The notes below the pieces were generated by a model. The model did not search any database. It saw only the letters and a program-made list of their open reading frames with translations, and was not told the origin of the DNA. The position numbers and the translations under genes were made by a program. This document shows positions 12,130 through 22,576 of a DNA stretch of 64,000 bases, piece by piece (within the stretch, counting starts at the first letter, position 1; every line of letters begins with the position of its first letter). Source of the stretch: Akanthomyces muscarius (Eukaryota > Ascomycota > Sordariomycetes > Hypocreales > Cordycipitaceae); NCBI RefSeq assembly GCF_028009165.1, contig NC_079242.1:2976001-3040000 (forward strand), read 5' to 3'.

Positions 12130-13340
12130 ATGCCGAGCAGCCCGTCGACGCATCTGCGTCCCTCATCGACCGCCTCCTCGCCCTCTCCCTCGCCGACCGA
12201 TGCCGCGCCACGCTGGTCCCGACACGACTCCTCGGGGCGGCTGTCCCGCGGGCACATCCGCCGCCGCAGCAGCCACAACCTCTCCCCCTCCTCCTCGTCC
12301 TCCTACCTCGCGCAGGCGCAGTCGCTCGTCAAGCAGGCCGTCGACTGGGGCCTGAGCGTCCTCGCCTGGTACCTGCGGCTGCCGCCCCTCCAGCAGGTGC
12401 TGCTCGGCCTGGCGGGCCTCGTGCTCGGCGTGCTGGGCCTCCTCGCGCTCATCTACACGCAGGCCTTCTTCGACTGGCTCGGCCCCGTCGCCGAGAAGTG
12501 GCGCGAGCTCCCCGGCGGCTGGCTCATCAACTTTGCCATGATATTCGTCACGTCCTTCCCGCCCGTCATCGGCTACGCGACCGCCACCACCGTCGCCGGC
12601 TTCGTCTGGGGCTTCCCCTGGGGCTGGCCCATTGCCGCCGCCGCCTGCACCCTCGGCAGCCTCGGCGCCTTTGTCGCCAGCCGCACCGTCCTCGGCACCT
12701 TTGTCGAGCGCATGGTCGGCAAGGACCCGCGCTTCATGGCCCTCGCCCAGGTCATGCGCCGCGAGGGCATCCTCTACCTCACCGCGATCCGCTTCTGCCC
12801 GCTGCCGTTTAGCCTGAGCAACGGCTTCCTCGCCACCATTCCCAGCATCACGCCGCTCGCATTTACCATTTCCACCGCCCTGTCGAGGTAAAGCATTGTC
12901 CCTTCCACCCTCGCTGGAAACTACCATGCTAACTGGAGTACCTGAACAGTGTTAAGCTCCTCGTCCACGTCTTCATCGGGAGCCGCCTCGCCGTGCTCTT
13001 CGAAAAGGGCTCCCAAATGACCACCCGCGACAAGATCATCAACTGGACCGGCATGGGCCTCAGCGGCCTCGTCGGCCTCGCCGTCGGCTTCGTCATATAC
13101 CGGCGCACCATGGAGCGCGCCGCCGACATTGCGCGCGAGCAGGCCATGGACGGCACCGACGCCGAGCGCGGCGAGGCCGGCGGCTACGTCGACTCCGAGA
13201 CCACCCTCCTCGATCCCGAGGACGCCGCCGCCATCATGTCCGACGACGACCTCTCTATGTGGGAGGCCGACGGCGGCAACTACTCCGACGAGGAGAGCGA
13301 CGGCAACAGGTCCAAGTCTCCGGGTCTGAAGATGCACTAA
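12130..13340 (+). CDS. TVP38: TVP38/VTT-family Golgi membrane protein
   Basis: SNARE-associated Golgi family (VTT/DedA domain) membrane protein; the yeast relative Tvp38 is a late-Golgi protein, and VTT proteins in other organisms scramble lipids. Exons 12130-12887 and 12950-13340 encode 382 aa; the 62-nt intron has a GCTAAC branch site and joins in frame (AG/T, Ser). Residues 1-60 are Ser/Pro-rich and cytosolic. A first membrane segment covers about 85-115. The VTT core follows, with the family signature FPPVIGYATATTVAGFVWG around 140-160 and the conserved RFCPLPFSLSNGF loop near 220-233. A last membrane segment (GMGLSGLVGLAVGFVIY) precedes an acidic C-terminal tail. Exon 1 has high GC at third positions. 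The start lies in a good context (caccATG). Confidence 0.93.
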
Positions 13341-13788
13341 CTGGCCTTGACAGCTGGGCAAAGGCGAAGAAAAAAACGAGCAAGTCTACATGGAGAATGC
13401 GGAGGCGGATTAGGAATACAACCCTGTACGAAGCTACATAGGCGGAATCATGGGTTGCGCGTTTTGTATATGAGCGATGCGAGAGCCCTTTGTTGCTATA
13501 GAACACATAGATTTCATTCAGCAGTATTTGACTGAGCACTGGCTTTTACAGACTTTGCCGTTATGAGCGTCACGTAAAAGGTATATCAAGTTCAAAACGC
13601 TGGCATTATATAATAAAGCTAGGCAGACCGCCCCGCGCATAGAAATTGTGGTAATAATACACCGGTAAATATGTCATTGTGTCATCGTGAAATACCCAAA
13701 CGCCGCCGCTCATGAGAAGAAAACAAGATGAAAAAGTTAGCGACAAATATGAGAGTCAAAGAAACATTGCTCTCAGGCAGAAATACAA
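13341..13788. other. Intergenic, convergent 3' ends
   Basis: AT-rich 3' UTR sequence of two converging genes, with AATAAA-like signals near 13612. Nothing else seen. Confidence 0.6.
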
Positions 13789-15543
13789 TCAAGCACGACG
13801 CTGATACTGATTCATAAACTGCAGAGCCTGATCCATGGGATACCCGATAAAGACCGGCCCTGTAAAGACCATTTGGGGTCGGTCAGATTTGCCTCGGATG
13901 GCATCTGGCGCCACAAATACTGGCTGGTGTTGTTGCACGCCTGGCGCAGGCGTAGGACGTGCCGCATCGTCACGGAAGGGTGTAAACGGCGGAGGTCCCT
14001 GCAGACCAGGCCCGTCCTTTTGCGGAGGCTTAGGAGTCTCTTCGCCACGACCGCCAGCGAGTGATGCAAACTTGGTGTGGTCAAAGGGACACTTCTTGGG
14101 GCCATCCGCGGCGGGCACGGCCGGAGGATGATGCGGTGTAGGCATTTTCAGCGGAGCAGCCGGCGGCGACAAGAGGTTGAAGTCACGGTCGTCTGACTCG
14201 TACACGGGAACCGATATGCCCCAGGGCCTGCTCGGGGATTCACCGACTCTGACCTCCTTGAGCGGCCTGTCAAAGTGGCTCTGGCGCTCCTCGTCATCGT
14301 CAGGTAAAGCTTCATCATCGTCTGGGTGCGAGGAAGTGTTGACAGCATTTGCCCAGTTCTCAACCCGACGATTCGAAGCGCCGTCTCCATCGCTGGCGCC
14401 TGGCTGCTGTTCCGCATCTTCAGGAAGCATGGACTGATGCAGCTGTCCTAGATCCTCAATCATGCTCGCGATGTTGCCATACTTGGAGTCAAGCTTGCGG
14501 ACTTCTTGCTCATTTCGACCGTACCGTCTTAGACACACTTCGTGGCTGCGGGGGAGCTCATGCTTGTGCATTTCCACATATTGGGCTACCTCTTCGGGAC
14601 TGTGCTTGTTGAGGTACCGAATGGGACATTTGCTGGGAGCCGACGTCCCATTGCCCGTAGCAGCATGGGAAGATTCCGTCCCGTCAGCCAAGGCAGCGCA
14701 AATCGGGTCCGAGGGGTCATAGTGGGTGCTGCCCGCATCCTGCGCCGATTGGCTACCATTCACATCCTCAACAGGCTTCTGAAAAGGACACTGCAAAGCA
14801 CTCCTTTTGCCTTGCACCGTGAAATCTTGCTCCAGCGCTGTTGACATTGACGAGACGTCGTCGTTTGAATCATGAGAGAACGTGCCTTTGCTGGAAACCG
14901 TGGTTTTGCTCGCGTCTCCAAGTGACGCAGCAAGTCGACTGGCAGCACGGCGTCCGTCACGAATGACGAGAGCGAGATGATGTTGCGAGGGTTGCGTTGT
15001 TCGTTGAGGTAGCGGAACGGGCGATGTGTTGTCCACAGAGGTGTGCGGAGGGAGCTGTAGCTTAGACAGTGTATCGGCTATCTCAGGTGCGGCGGGCGCA
15101 TATTTGTCGGCGAGGTATTGAAACTGGGCCAGAGTTAGCAACGTAGGTCGAAAACAAGGCGTGATTGCACGCAGAAGAGAAGACAATTAAGTTTGTTTGT
15201 GGACAATCAGACGTTAAATATATGTCAGTCCTCCGCACAGGCTGATTCAAGGCTTGTGCTCATGATCTAGAGCTAAGATAACTCATCATTTTGTCCGTGG
15301 ACACTTGCCCGGGGTCTGTAAAAGCAGTATTTGCTGCTTCGTTTTGGCAAAGGGGGCTTCAACGAGGCAAAGATTTGAAAATCTAGCGCAAGGAAAAAAA
15401 CACACCTGTTCGTGGGCAAAGCGCAGTTTGTGTTCCAAAACTGTCTTGCGGTCGGCCAGAGTCTGCACCTCGTCGGCGAGCGCGTTGAACGACTCGGCCA
15501 GCGTCTGGGAGAGCTCGACGTAGGCCATGGGCTGCGGTTGCAT
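13789..15543 (-). CDS. Uncharacterised fungal protein with three Cys-Pro motifs
   Basis: Exons 15543-15406 and 15123-13789 join in phase 0 and give 490 aa; the 282-nt intron is unusually long for this window and could hide a further small exon. Residues 1-60 look helical and coiled-coil-like (LAESFNALADEVQTLADRK, then FQYLADKYAPAAPEIA). The rest is largely disordered but contains three spaced Cys-Pro sites: LQCPFQ (Cys 158), SKCPIRYLNKHS (Cys 212) and KKCPFDHTKF (Cys 391). These resemble heme-regulatory CP motifs, and the stretch around 212-260 (HSPEEVAQYVEMHKHELPRS) looks like a conserved folded block. I do not recognise a named family and no enzyme motif is present. Heme binding is an inference from motif shape only. 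Confidence 0.75.
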
Positions 15544-17010
15544 GTCGAAAGCCGGAGCTTAGGGCTCGGGGAGCGAGATGGGAGATGCACAAGCAGTACG
15601 CAGTATTGTGAGGATGCGGCTGGTGATGGGTGGTGATGTCAGGTCAGAGGAGCGAGGTTGAGACACGGGCTAGCTGGAAGACAAATGCAGGTTGGGCGCC
15701 TGAAGGGGTGGCGGAATCACCGTGATTCGTCAGCAGACCGTGCCGTCGGAGATCGGGATAGCTCCGCGACAACCACTCATGAATTTGTAAAAGTGAGAAT
15801 GAAATTCATGGCTGTAATATACAAAGATCCAAACCTGAGGTAGGATCCGAGGATATTCGAAGCAGAAGCGGGAAGAAAGCGATTGAAAGAGTAGTTGGAT
15901 GCAAGAATAAGTTCAAACCGCACTGTAAAGAAAATTTATGCAGATTGCGGGTGCTGGTTGCTGGTTGCTGGGGCCAGTTTCTGCCAGCCGTCAGCGCCTT
16001 GCAGGGTACACGCCTGCGAGTGGGGCATTTTGCACTCCAGGCCTTACCTAGTTGAACCTCACCTCAGATACTTGGACTTCATGGTGTGCATGGCTCACAA
16101 GAGATGGTAGCAGGTGATGGATCATATAAGTGAAAGGTGAGTGAGTTCTGACGGCTCTGTGCTGCGTAGACTCACTCATTTCAATGAAAGACGAGGCCTC
16201 CTTGCACAGAAGTCTGGTTGCCACGAAGCAGTCAATACGTGAGAAGAGGGATGATAAAATGAAACAAGATAGAAGCTTGATAGAAGGATCACCAATTCGT
16301 TTCTCAACAGAGTACAAAGCTGCCTACCTATCTTGCGGCCAGCACCTTGTGGCTTGTGAACCGGCTGCTGCCACGCCGCCCTGCCACCTGCATCTCGCTA
16401 TCCACACCCTGGAGCCATTTCGGCTGGCAGCATGCAGGGACTTACTTGTACAGATTACATACGTCAACGTTCCACTACCGAACATTTCACAATAATTTTT
16501 TTTTAATGCTGACAAGGCCACTACAAACCCATCTATGGGCATTGAGACTCGTGCCGGCCACTTCAGAGTCCCCAGCTGGCGGCTCACAGTCGCCTACCCC
16601 ACCACCCCTCCCTCAACTGCCATTTGGGGCATCTGCCAAACAATTGCCGATACGTAATGCGCGGCCACCATTCTTGTATTTCTTGTATTAATACGTAAAA
16701 AGACGTCGGTATCGGCCCACACCTTGTGCACCGCAACAGAATCGTTCCAAGCTGACAATTCTTACCGGCAACTGTCTCGTTTCGCAAATCACCCGGCTGG
16801 GCTATCCGAGTCGCGGGGTGCAGCTCCGACAGTGTCATCCCAAACCCCCACCATCCCGCAAACGCAGGCCGCCTTCTTTCTTCCTTACCACGTCGTCTCT
16901 TTTGCGAAAACTTGGCGCACTGCATGAGAAACCATCCTGCGCACCGCCTAGACGACACCAGTCCCAGAATCTCCTACAGCATTTCGATTCGCACCAGCCC
17001 TCTGCCCACA
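15544..17010. other. Divergent intergenic region
   Basis: About 1.5 kb between two divergent genes. The part before 17010 is C/A-rich leader sequence. A TTACCTAG motif lies near 16044. Short frames here have no recognisable product. Confidence 0.5.
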
Positions 17011-18426
17011 ATGGCTGCCGCCATCCCCGCCAAGCTGCCCATCCCGTCGGCCAAGCAGCTCAGCAGCCGCACCTTTCATGTGCCCGGCAAGCTGACACAG
17101 ACCGAGCTATGGTTCGAGGTGCCGCTCGACTATGCCAACCCGGCCGCCGGTACAATCAAGCTCTTTGCTCGCCTCGCCACCAGACGCGAGTCGCCGCTTG
17201 CCGCTCCCGACGGGCCACCTGCACCTAAGCCTTACATTGTCTACCTTCAGGGCGGCCCGGGCTTTGGCTGCTCGCCCCCCAGTGCTGCACCCATGACGGA
17301 GCACCTTTTGAACCGAGGATACCAGGTGCTCTATCTCGACCACCGCGGCGTCGGCCTGAGCACGCCCGTCTCGCTCGCCATGCTGCAAAAGGTGTCTACC
17401 GACGCCGACGGCCAGGCCGACTACCTCCGCCTGATGCGCCAGGACAACACGGTCCGCGATCTCGAGGCTGTCCGCCAGTGCTTGCACGAGGGTCTGACCG
17501 GCGAAAAGGCCAAATGGTCCATCATTGGTCAGTCATACGGCGGTTTCGTCAGCCTGTCGTATCTGTCCATGCATCCCGAGGGCCTGCGAGAGGCCTATCT
17601 CACTGGTGGCCTGGCCCCCATTGGGCGCCCTGTCGATGAGGTTTATAAAACCACATTTGCGCATGCAGCTTCGCGTAACAAGGCCTACTACCGAAAATTC
17701 CCTGAGGACGTGGAGCGCGTCAAGAAGATTGCCGCCTACATCGAGAGCAAGGGCGGTGTCACGCTGCCTGGTGGGGGTACCTTGACTGTGTCTCGCCTCA
17801 TGACCATTGGCATCTCCTTTGGTACACATGATGGCTTTGACACCGTCCATAACGCAATTCTCGAGCTGGATGCTTCTCTGGAGAGCTTTGGCTTCTTCTC
17901 GCGCTCCTCGCTTACCACCATTGAGAACTGGAGCGCATTTGACAACAACATCATTTACGCCATCCTTCACGAGGCCATCTACTGCGACGGCCCCGGTTCC
18001 GTGTCCAACTGGTCTGCCCAGCGTGTTGGCGAGTCCTTTGAGAGCTTCTCCTGGCTTCGTCCCGGTGCCAAGGTCTCCCAGAGCACCGAGCCCCTCTTCT
18101 TCTCTGGCGAGATGATCTTCCGCGACCACTTCGAGACCTACCCCGAGCTGTCTGCGCTGCGCGAAACTGCCAAGAAGCTGGCGACTGCTAGCGACTGGCC
18201 AGCTCTGTACGACCAGGAGCAGCTGCGCAAGAACGAAGTGCCTTTATACGCTGTTTCTTATGTCGACGACATGTTTGTCGACTTTGGCTACGCCACGGCC
18301 ACGGCCCACCTCGTCAAGGGCTCCAAGTTCTTTGCCACCAACGCTCTGTACCATAATGGCATTCGTGCGGGTGCCGAGGAGGTATTCAAGCAGCTATTCA
18401 ACCTGCGGGACGACACGATTGATTAA
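17011..18426 (+). CDS. Proline iminopeptidase-like alpha/beta hydrolase (peptidase S33)
   Basis: Cytosolic serine hydrolase of the prolyl aminopeptidase family, which removes N-terminal proline from small peptides. Single exon, 471 aa. The oxyanion-hole motif GGPGFG is at residues 81-86, DHRGVGLS follows at 110-117, and the nucleophile elbow GQSYGG has Ser at 175. The acidic residue is probably in SYVDDMFVDF near 428-437, and the catalytic His in the C-terminal YHNGIRAG. A lid region sits between the elbow and the C-terminal part. The frame is open further upstream, with an in-frame ATG at 16924, but the ATG at 17011 has the better context (cacaATGGC) and fits the family start. No signal peptide is present. 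Confidence 0.92.
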   Translation: MAAAIPAKLPIPSAKQLSSRTFHVPGKLTQTELWFEVPLDYANPAAGTIKLFARLATRRESPLAAPDGPPAPKPYIVYLQGGPGFGCSPPSAAPMTEHLLNRGYQVLYLDHRGVGLSTPVSLAMLQKVSTDADGQADYLRLMRQDNTVRDLEAVRQCLHEGLTGEKAKWSIIGQSYGGFVSLSYLSMHPEGLREAYLTGGLAPIGRPVDEVYKTTFAHAASRNKAYYRKFPEDVERVKKIAAYIESKGGVTLPGGGTLTVSRLMTIGISFGTHDGFDTVHNAILELDASLESFGFFSRSSLTTIENWSAFDNNIIYAILHEAIYCDGPGSVSNWSAQRVGESFESFSWLRPGAKVSQSTEPLFFSGEMIFRDHFETYPELSALRETAKKLATASDWPALYDQEQLRKNEVPLYAVSYVDDMFVDFGYATATAHLVKGSKFFATNALYHNGIRAGAEEVFKQLFNLRDDTID

Positions 18427-18747
18427 ATGAAAAGAATGCATATACCAAATAGAAGGGCGGCGCAAAACCCAATACTGTAGAATGTTGGAGTCGACAAAAG
18501 TACATAGATTTTGGACCGAGCAAGAAAGTCATTTGACCATTAGAGCCGAAATCCAGATGATAAGCTGAATGGCAACAATGCGTTAAAAATGAGACCAAAT
18601 TTCTTTTGTATGAGTTGAACTTTGGTTTAGCCTTGGTGATACCTCTGGTGCCACTCGACGGCGCTCCACTGTTGTAAGCCTGCGACCGTCCGACCTCGCC
18701 AACTTTCAACCTCACACCATCACCAGCCGCCGGCACGAGCGTCAACC
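18427..18747. other. Short intergenic region between co-directional genes
   Basis: Holds the 3' UTR of the hydrolase and the promoter of the Mediator subunit gene. No other signal seen. Confidence 0.55.
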
Positions 18748-19475
18748 ATGGCGCCCATCGACAACAAAATAGACCACGATGCCGTTGAGCGTACGTCGAA
18801 GCAGCCTTGCCCCCCCCCCCTCCCCCCCCCCCTCAGGCGCCCCGCTGACCGTCCTCCCACAGAGCAGCTCAAGGACATTATCCAGGACCTGTACCAGATC
18901 ATGGTGCAGGTCTCCACGTACGACTCGATGGGCCGTCCCAGCAAAGACGTCCTGTCCAACGAAGTGTAAGCCAACTCTTTTTTTCTCTGTGCTCAACACG
19001 GGTTCCAACTCTGACGGAAAATGTATGCAGGAAAACACTGTCCCGCTCCCTCCAGACGCTGCACACGACCGCCTCGCCGCCCAACCTGCTGCCCTCGGTG
19101 CCGCCCGAGCTGCTCGAGTACGTCGAAAACGGGCGCAACCCCGACATCTACACGCGCGAGTTTGTCGAGCTCGTCCGCCGCGGCAACCAGCTCATGAGCG
19201 GCAAGATGCAGGCCTTTGGGTCCTTTCGCGACGTGCTCGCCCACAACATGACCACGGCCATGCCCGAGCTGCGCGACGACGTCGCCCGCGTCATCGAGGC
19301 CACGGGCGGCACCCGCGCCGCCGCCGCCACGGCCAACGGAACCACTGCTGCTGCTGCTGCGGCGGCGGCGGCGGCGACGCCCACGGCCAACACGACACCG
19401 GCGGCAGCGGCGAGCAACGGTGCTGGGGCTGCGGCTCCTGGAGGAGGGGACGCGGCGCCGCCGGCTTCGGGCTAG
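18748..19475 (+). CDS. NUT2: Mediator of RNA polymerase II transcription subunit 10
   Basis: Middle-module subunit of the Mediator co-activator, acting in the nucleus. Exons 18748-18790, 18863-18965 and 19031-19475 encode 196 aa; both introns are GT-AG and the joins are in frame. The Med10 core is clear: LKDIIQDLYQIMVQVSTYDS at 17-36, then SLQTLHTTA and a helix before PELLEYVENGRNPDIYTREF, followed by VRRGNQLMSGKMQAF. The C-terminal 60 residues are an Ala-rich tail written by GCT/GCG/GCC repeats, which is not part of the conserved core and is likely to vary in length between strains. Intron 1 contains a C-rich tract (about 18809-18832) broken by a single T, which is slippage-prone and may be a sequencing weak point. 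Confidence 0.93.
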
Positions 19476-20078
19476 TTGCCCAAGACGCGGCGCGGCAGCA
19501 AACGCAGACGACGGGTCGTACGTGGTGGTTGAGAATTGATTTCCGACAAATGGCGGCTGGAACCTGGTCTCAAAAGGGATCGACTGCTTGATTTACAACG
19601 GCGTTTACGGTTAGGGCAATACCCCCTTAGCACAGTGTCACACAGAAGCTAGACAGAACTGGATAATAATACGAGAAACATGAAACGGAAACACGTTGCT
19701 CTCAGCATACGTTACTACACTGAATTAGGCCGGGACGCGCGTTGAATTAATGCTTTGCATTGGCTTAAGTGAGAAGAATCTTCTTCTCGACTGTCTATAT
19801 GAAAACGACCTTCTTCTGCTCTGTGAATAAAAGGGTGTATATGTCATTTGTCTTTGTTTTTGAATGTGAAAAGAAAATCTCAAAACGCCGTGACAATGAT
19901 GATTTTTGTGTGATGCACCGTCTCTTTCATACCTTTAGCCCTCCCATCTGTACTTCCAACATGTAAACAAAGACATAAAGGAAAGAAAAACGAAAAAAGA
20001 AGTATGCCGGACAATGCAGCGTTCGTATGAAAAGCCTTTCCAATACCTGCGAGGCTGCCGAGAGTCCGGCTTCTCCCA
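19476..20078. other. Intergenic, convergent 3' ends
   Basis: AT-rich 3' sequence between med10 and the TPR-DnaJ gene, with AATAAA at about 19826. No gene seen. Confidence 0.55.
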
Positions 20079-20417
20079 TCATTCGGTATCGACTTGATCG
20101 TACGTCAAGGGCCACCCAACATACTTCATCCACACATAGACAAACGCAGAGGCGACAAGGCCGGCGGCGACAAGCTGCGGAGGCAGCAGCACCAGCGCGG
20201 CAACAACCATGATACCACCAGTTCGAATCCTGTCAACCATGTTCTCGTTGGCACGTCGTCGCTGCGGCTGAGAGGCGTTGGCAAACTTGTCTTCGGTTCC
20301 TCGTGCACGAGTGTCGTCGCTGGCTTGTGGCTCTTCATCGTGCAGGGCATCATCGTCATCGTCTTCCTCTCCCCACTCTTCATAATCTTCGCTATAGTCA
20401 CCGTCGGCCGCCTTTTG
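20079..20417 (-). other. In-frame open extension after the TPR-DnaJ stop codon
   Basis: Immediately after the TGA of the TPR-DnaJ gene (20420-20418) the same frame stays open for 112 more codons and then stops with TGA at 20081-20079. The encoded stretch is protein-like: an acidic block (GDYSEDYEEWGEEDDDDDAL), an Arg-rich linker (QPQRRRANENMVDRIR), then a hydrophobic segment (IMVVAALVLLPPQLVAAGLV) continuing to SAFVYVWMKYVGW. It could be a stop-readthrough product (context TGA-C), a 3' exon of an alternative transcript, or a separate small membrane protein starting at the internal ATG in NENMVDR (51 aa). I find no canonical frame-preserving intron that would remove the stop. Confidence 0.5.
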
Positions 20418-22576
20418 TCAAAAGTGAAAGCCGTTAGCGCCGCCACCAGGGAAGCCTTGTGGACGACCACCGCCTCCGCTGCTGAAGTTGAAGCTGGCAC
20501 CGCCTGGGAAACCTCCACCACCGCCAGGGAACCCACGTTGGCCGCCGGGGAAGCCACCACCGCCACCGAAGCCACCCTGCTGGCCCATCATACTGAAGAG
20601 GATCTCGGGGTCGATGCCTCCCATGCCTCCCATGCCTCCACCCATGCCGCCTCCAAACATGTCAGAGGGGTCCAGAAGATCGTCGCCGTTGTCGTAACTT
20701 GCTCGCTTCCTTCAAAACATGTTAGTGTGCTGCTAAAACTGCCATCAAATTGTACGCAGAGCTACTTACTGTGGGTCGCTCAGAGTCTCGTAAGCTTCCT
20801 GCATATCCTTGAACTTAGCCTCGGCTTGCTCATCGCCAGGGTTCTTGTCAGGGTGTAGCTTGACAGCCATCTTGCGATAGGCCTTCTTGATATCGTCAGG
20901 GCCGGCATCTTTCTCAAGGCCCATAATCTTGTAGTAATCCTTGCGCTGGCTCTTTTTGAGCTCTAGTTCAGCCTTGCGAACCTCTTTGGGAAGAGTACGG
21001 TCCTCAGGGTCCTCTTGCTGAAGGGCTTTCCACTCCTTGACGGCATCTTCCCACTTGCCGGAGAGACCAAGTGCGTTGGCCTTGGTCTTTCGTGCCTTGA
21101 AGTAGGTAGGGTCGAGGGAATGAGCGCGCTCAGCATCCTTGATAGCCTCATCGTACTGCTTCAGCTTAATGCGGCACTGAGCACGGTTTTGTAGCAGCTT
21201 GGCATTGATTCCGCGGTTCGAGGGATCCACTTCAAGGGCTTCGGTGTACTTGGCAATGGCGTTCTCGAGACGGCCGGCCTTAAATTCGACGTTGCCCTCC
21301 TCCTTCATGCGGTCTAGCTTCTGGACAATGCGTAGCCACTTGATGGCGTCCTTGTAGTCAGGATCGCAGCTGACGGCACCACGGAAGGATTGTATGGCCT
21401 TGTCGTTTTCGCCTTGGTAGTAGAGAACACGTCCTCGGAGGACAAGAGCCTCTGGGTCCTGGCTGTTCTGTCGCAGCAGGGACATGACAATATTCTGTGC
21501 CTCGCCGAGTGAGTTTTCGTGGCCCATCTTTAGGTAGGCCTCACCGCGCATGAGCTGCCACTTGCGCGGCTTGCTGACGTTAGGTCCGAGGCCACGCTCG
21601 GCCTGATCCAGCGCATAGAGGACCATGGACATGGCAGTGCCACGCTCTAGAGACTCCTTGGCCGAGCTGATGTGATGTAACATCTCCTTGGCTTGAGCAA
21701 CGTCCTTGGCTGAAGGGGCAGGCTCAATTCTGCCGAATGTGATCATGGCCTCTTCAGGACGACCAAGACCAGTGAAAATGCGGGCGAGACGGAGGAGGAT
21801 CTTGGGGTTCTGGGGATCCAAGTCGGCCGCGCGGGAGCAGTCGTCCAAGGCGGCGACATACTGTCCGTTGGACATGAAGGCAGCAGCACGGTTGCTGAGG
21901 AATGTCGCGGAGTCGGGAACGAGAATGACAGCTGTTGAATGGTCAGTAAGATGTGTCAAGGAATGTCGACATTTGCGCTCAAAGTGGTCTCACCTCTGCT
22001 GTACTGCTCAATGGCCTGGGCATAGCTTTTCTCTTTGAAAAATTTGTTACCAAGGGCTTTGCAAGTCTCAGCCTCCTCTAGCGGCGAGGAAGTTGGGCTA
22101 GGAGGGTTCGACTTGTGCGGCGGGGGAGCGGGAGGCTCATCGGTGCCATTGCCATTCTGGATAGGCACGGAGAAATTTGTCTGGGCGGAAGGGTTTGGTG
22201 GGGGAGTCGAGGGACCATTCAAGGGCTCGCGGTCAATATCCATGGCACTCATGGTGCTATATGAGCGGGCAGAGAAGCGCTTACGCTCCTCTGGTGGAAG
22301 ATTGAGGGGATGGGTATCGGGGTCGAGTTTGCTGCGCCGCGAAGAGGTGCTCAAGTCCGAGGCCTGCCTCGAATGGCGAAAGTTGCGCGGCGACGACTTT
22401 ACGTCGCGGGGCGGTTGCTCGGAGCGGGACGGTTTTTTGGGAGAGCGCGAGGACGACTTGGTCGGTGATGGGGGCTCGGGACTGGAACGGTAGGCGTTCT
22501 GAAGGTCTTCCAAACTTGGTGAGGAAGAGTGCTTGTTGGACGCCGGTTTCTTACTGCCTCCAAAGAGCTTCTTCAT
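20418..22576 (-). CDS. TPR and J-domain co-chaperone (DNAJC7/Tpr2-like)
   Basis: Co-chaperone coupling Hsp70 and Hsp90: TPR repeats bind chaperone C-termini and the J domain stimulates Hsp70 ATPase. Exons 22576-21994, 21931-20770 and 20709-20418 encode 678 aa with in-frame GT-AG joins. Residues 1-170 are Ser/Pro-rich and disordered. TPR motifs run from about 173 to 510 (first unit [20 protein letters not shown], later [24 protein letters not shown]). The J domain is at about 525-592 with an intact HPD motif near 554-556 and the helix IV signature [14 protein letters not shown] split by the last intron. The tail is Gly/Phe-rich (GGFPGG repeats) and ends GFHF. The 112-codon in-frame extension after the stop is listed separately. 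Confidence 0.93.

Noticed and set aside
12163..12927. 254-codon frame antisense to TVP38
   Set aside because: Gly/Ala/Glu-rich product typical of the reverse of a GC3-rich gene; TVP38 explains the DNA.
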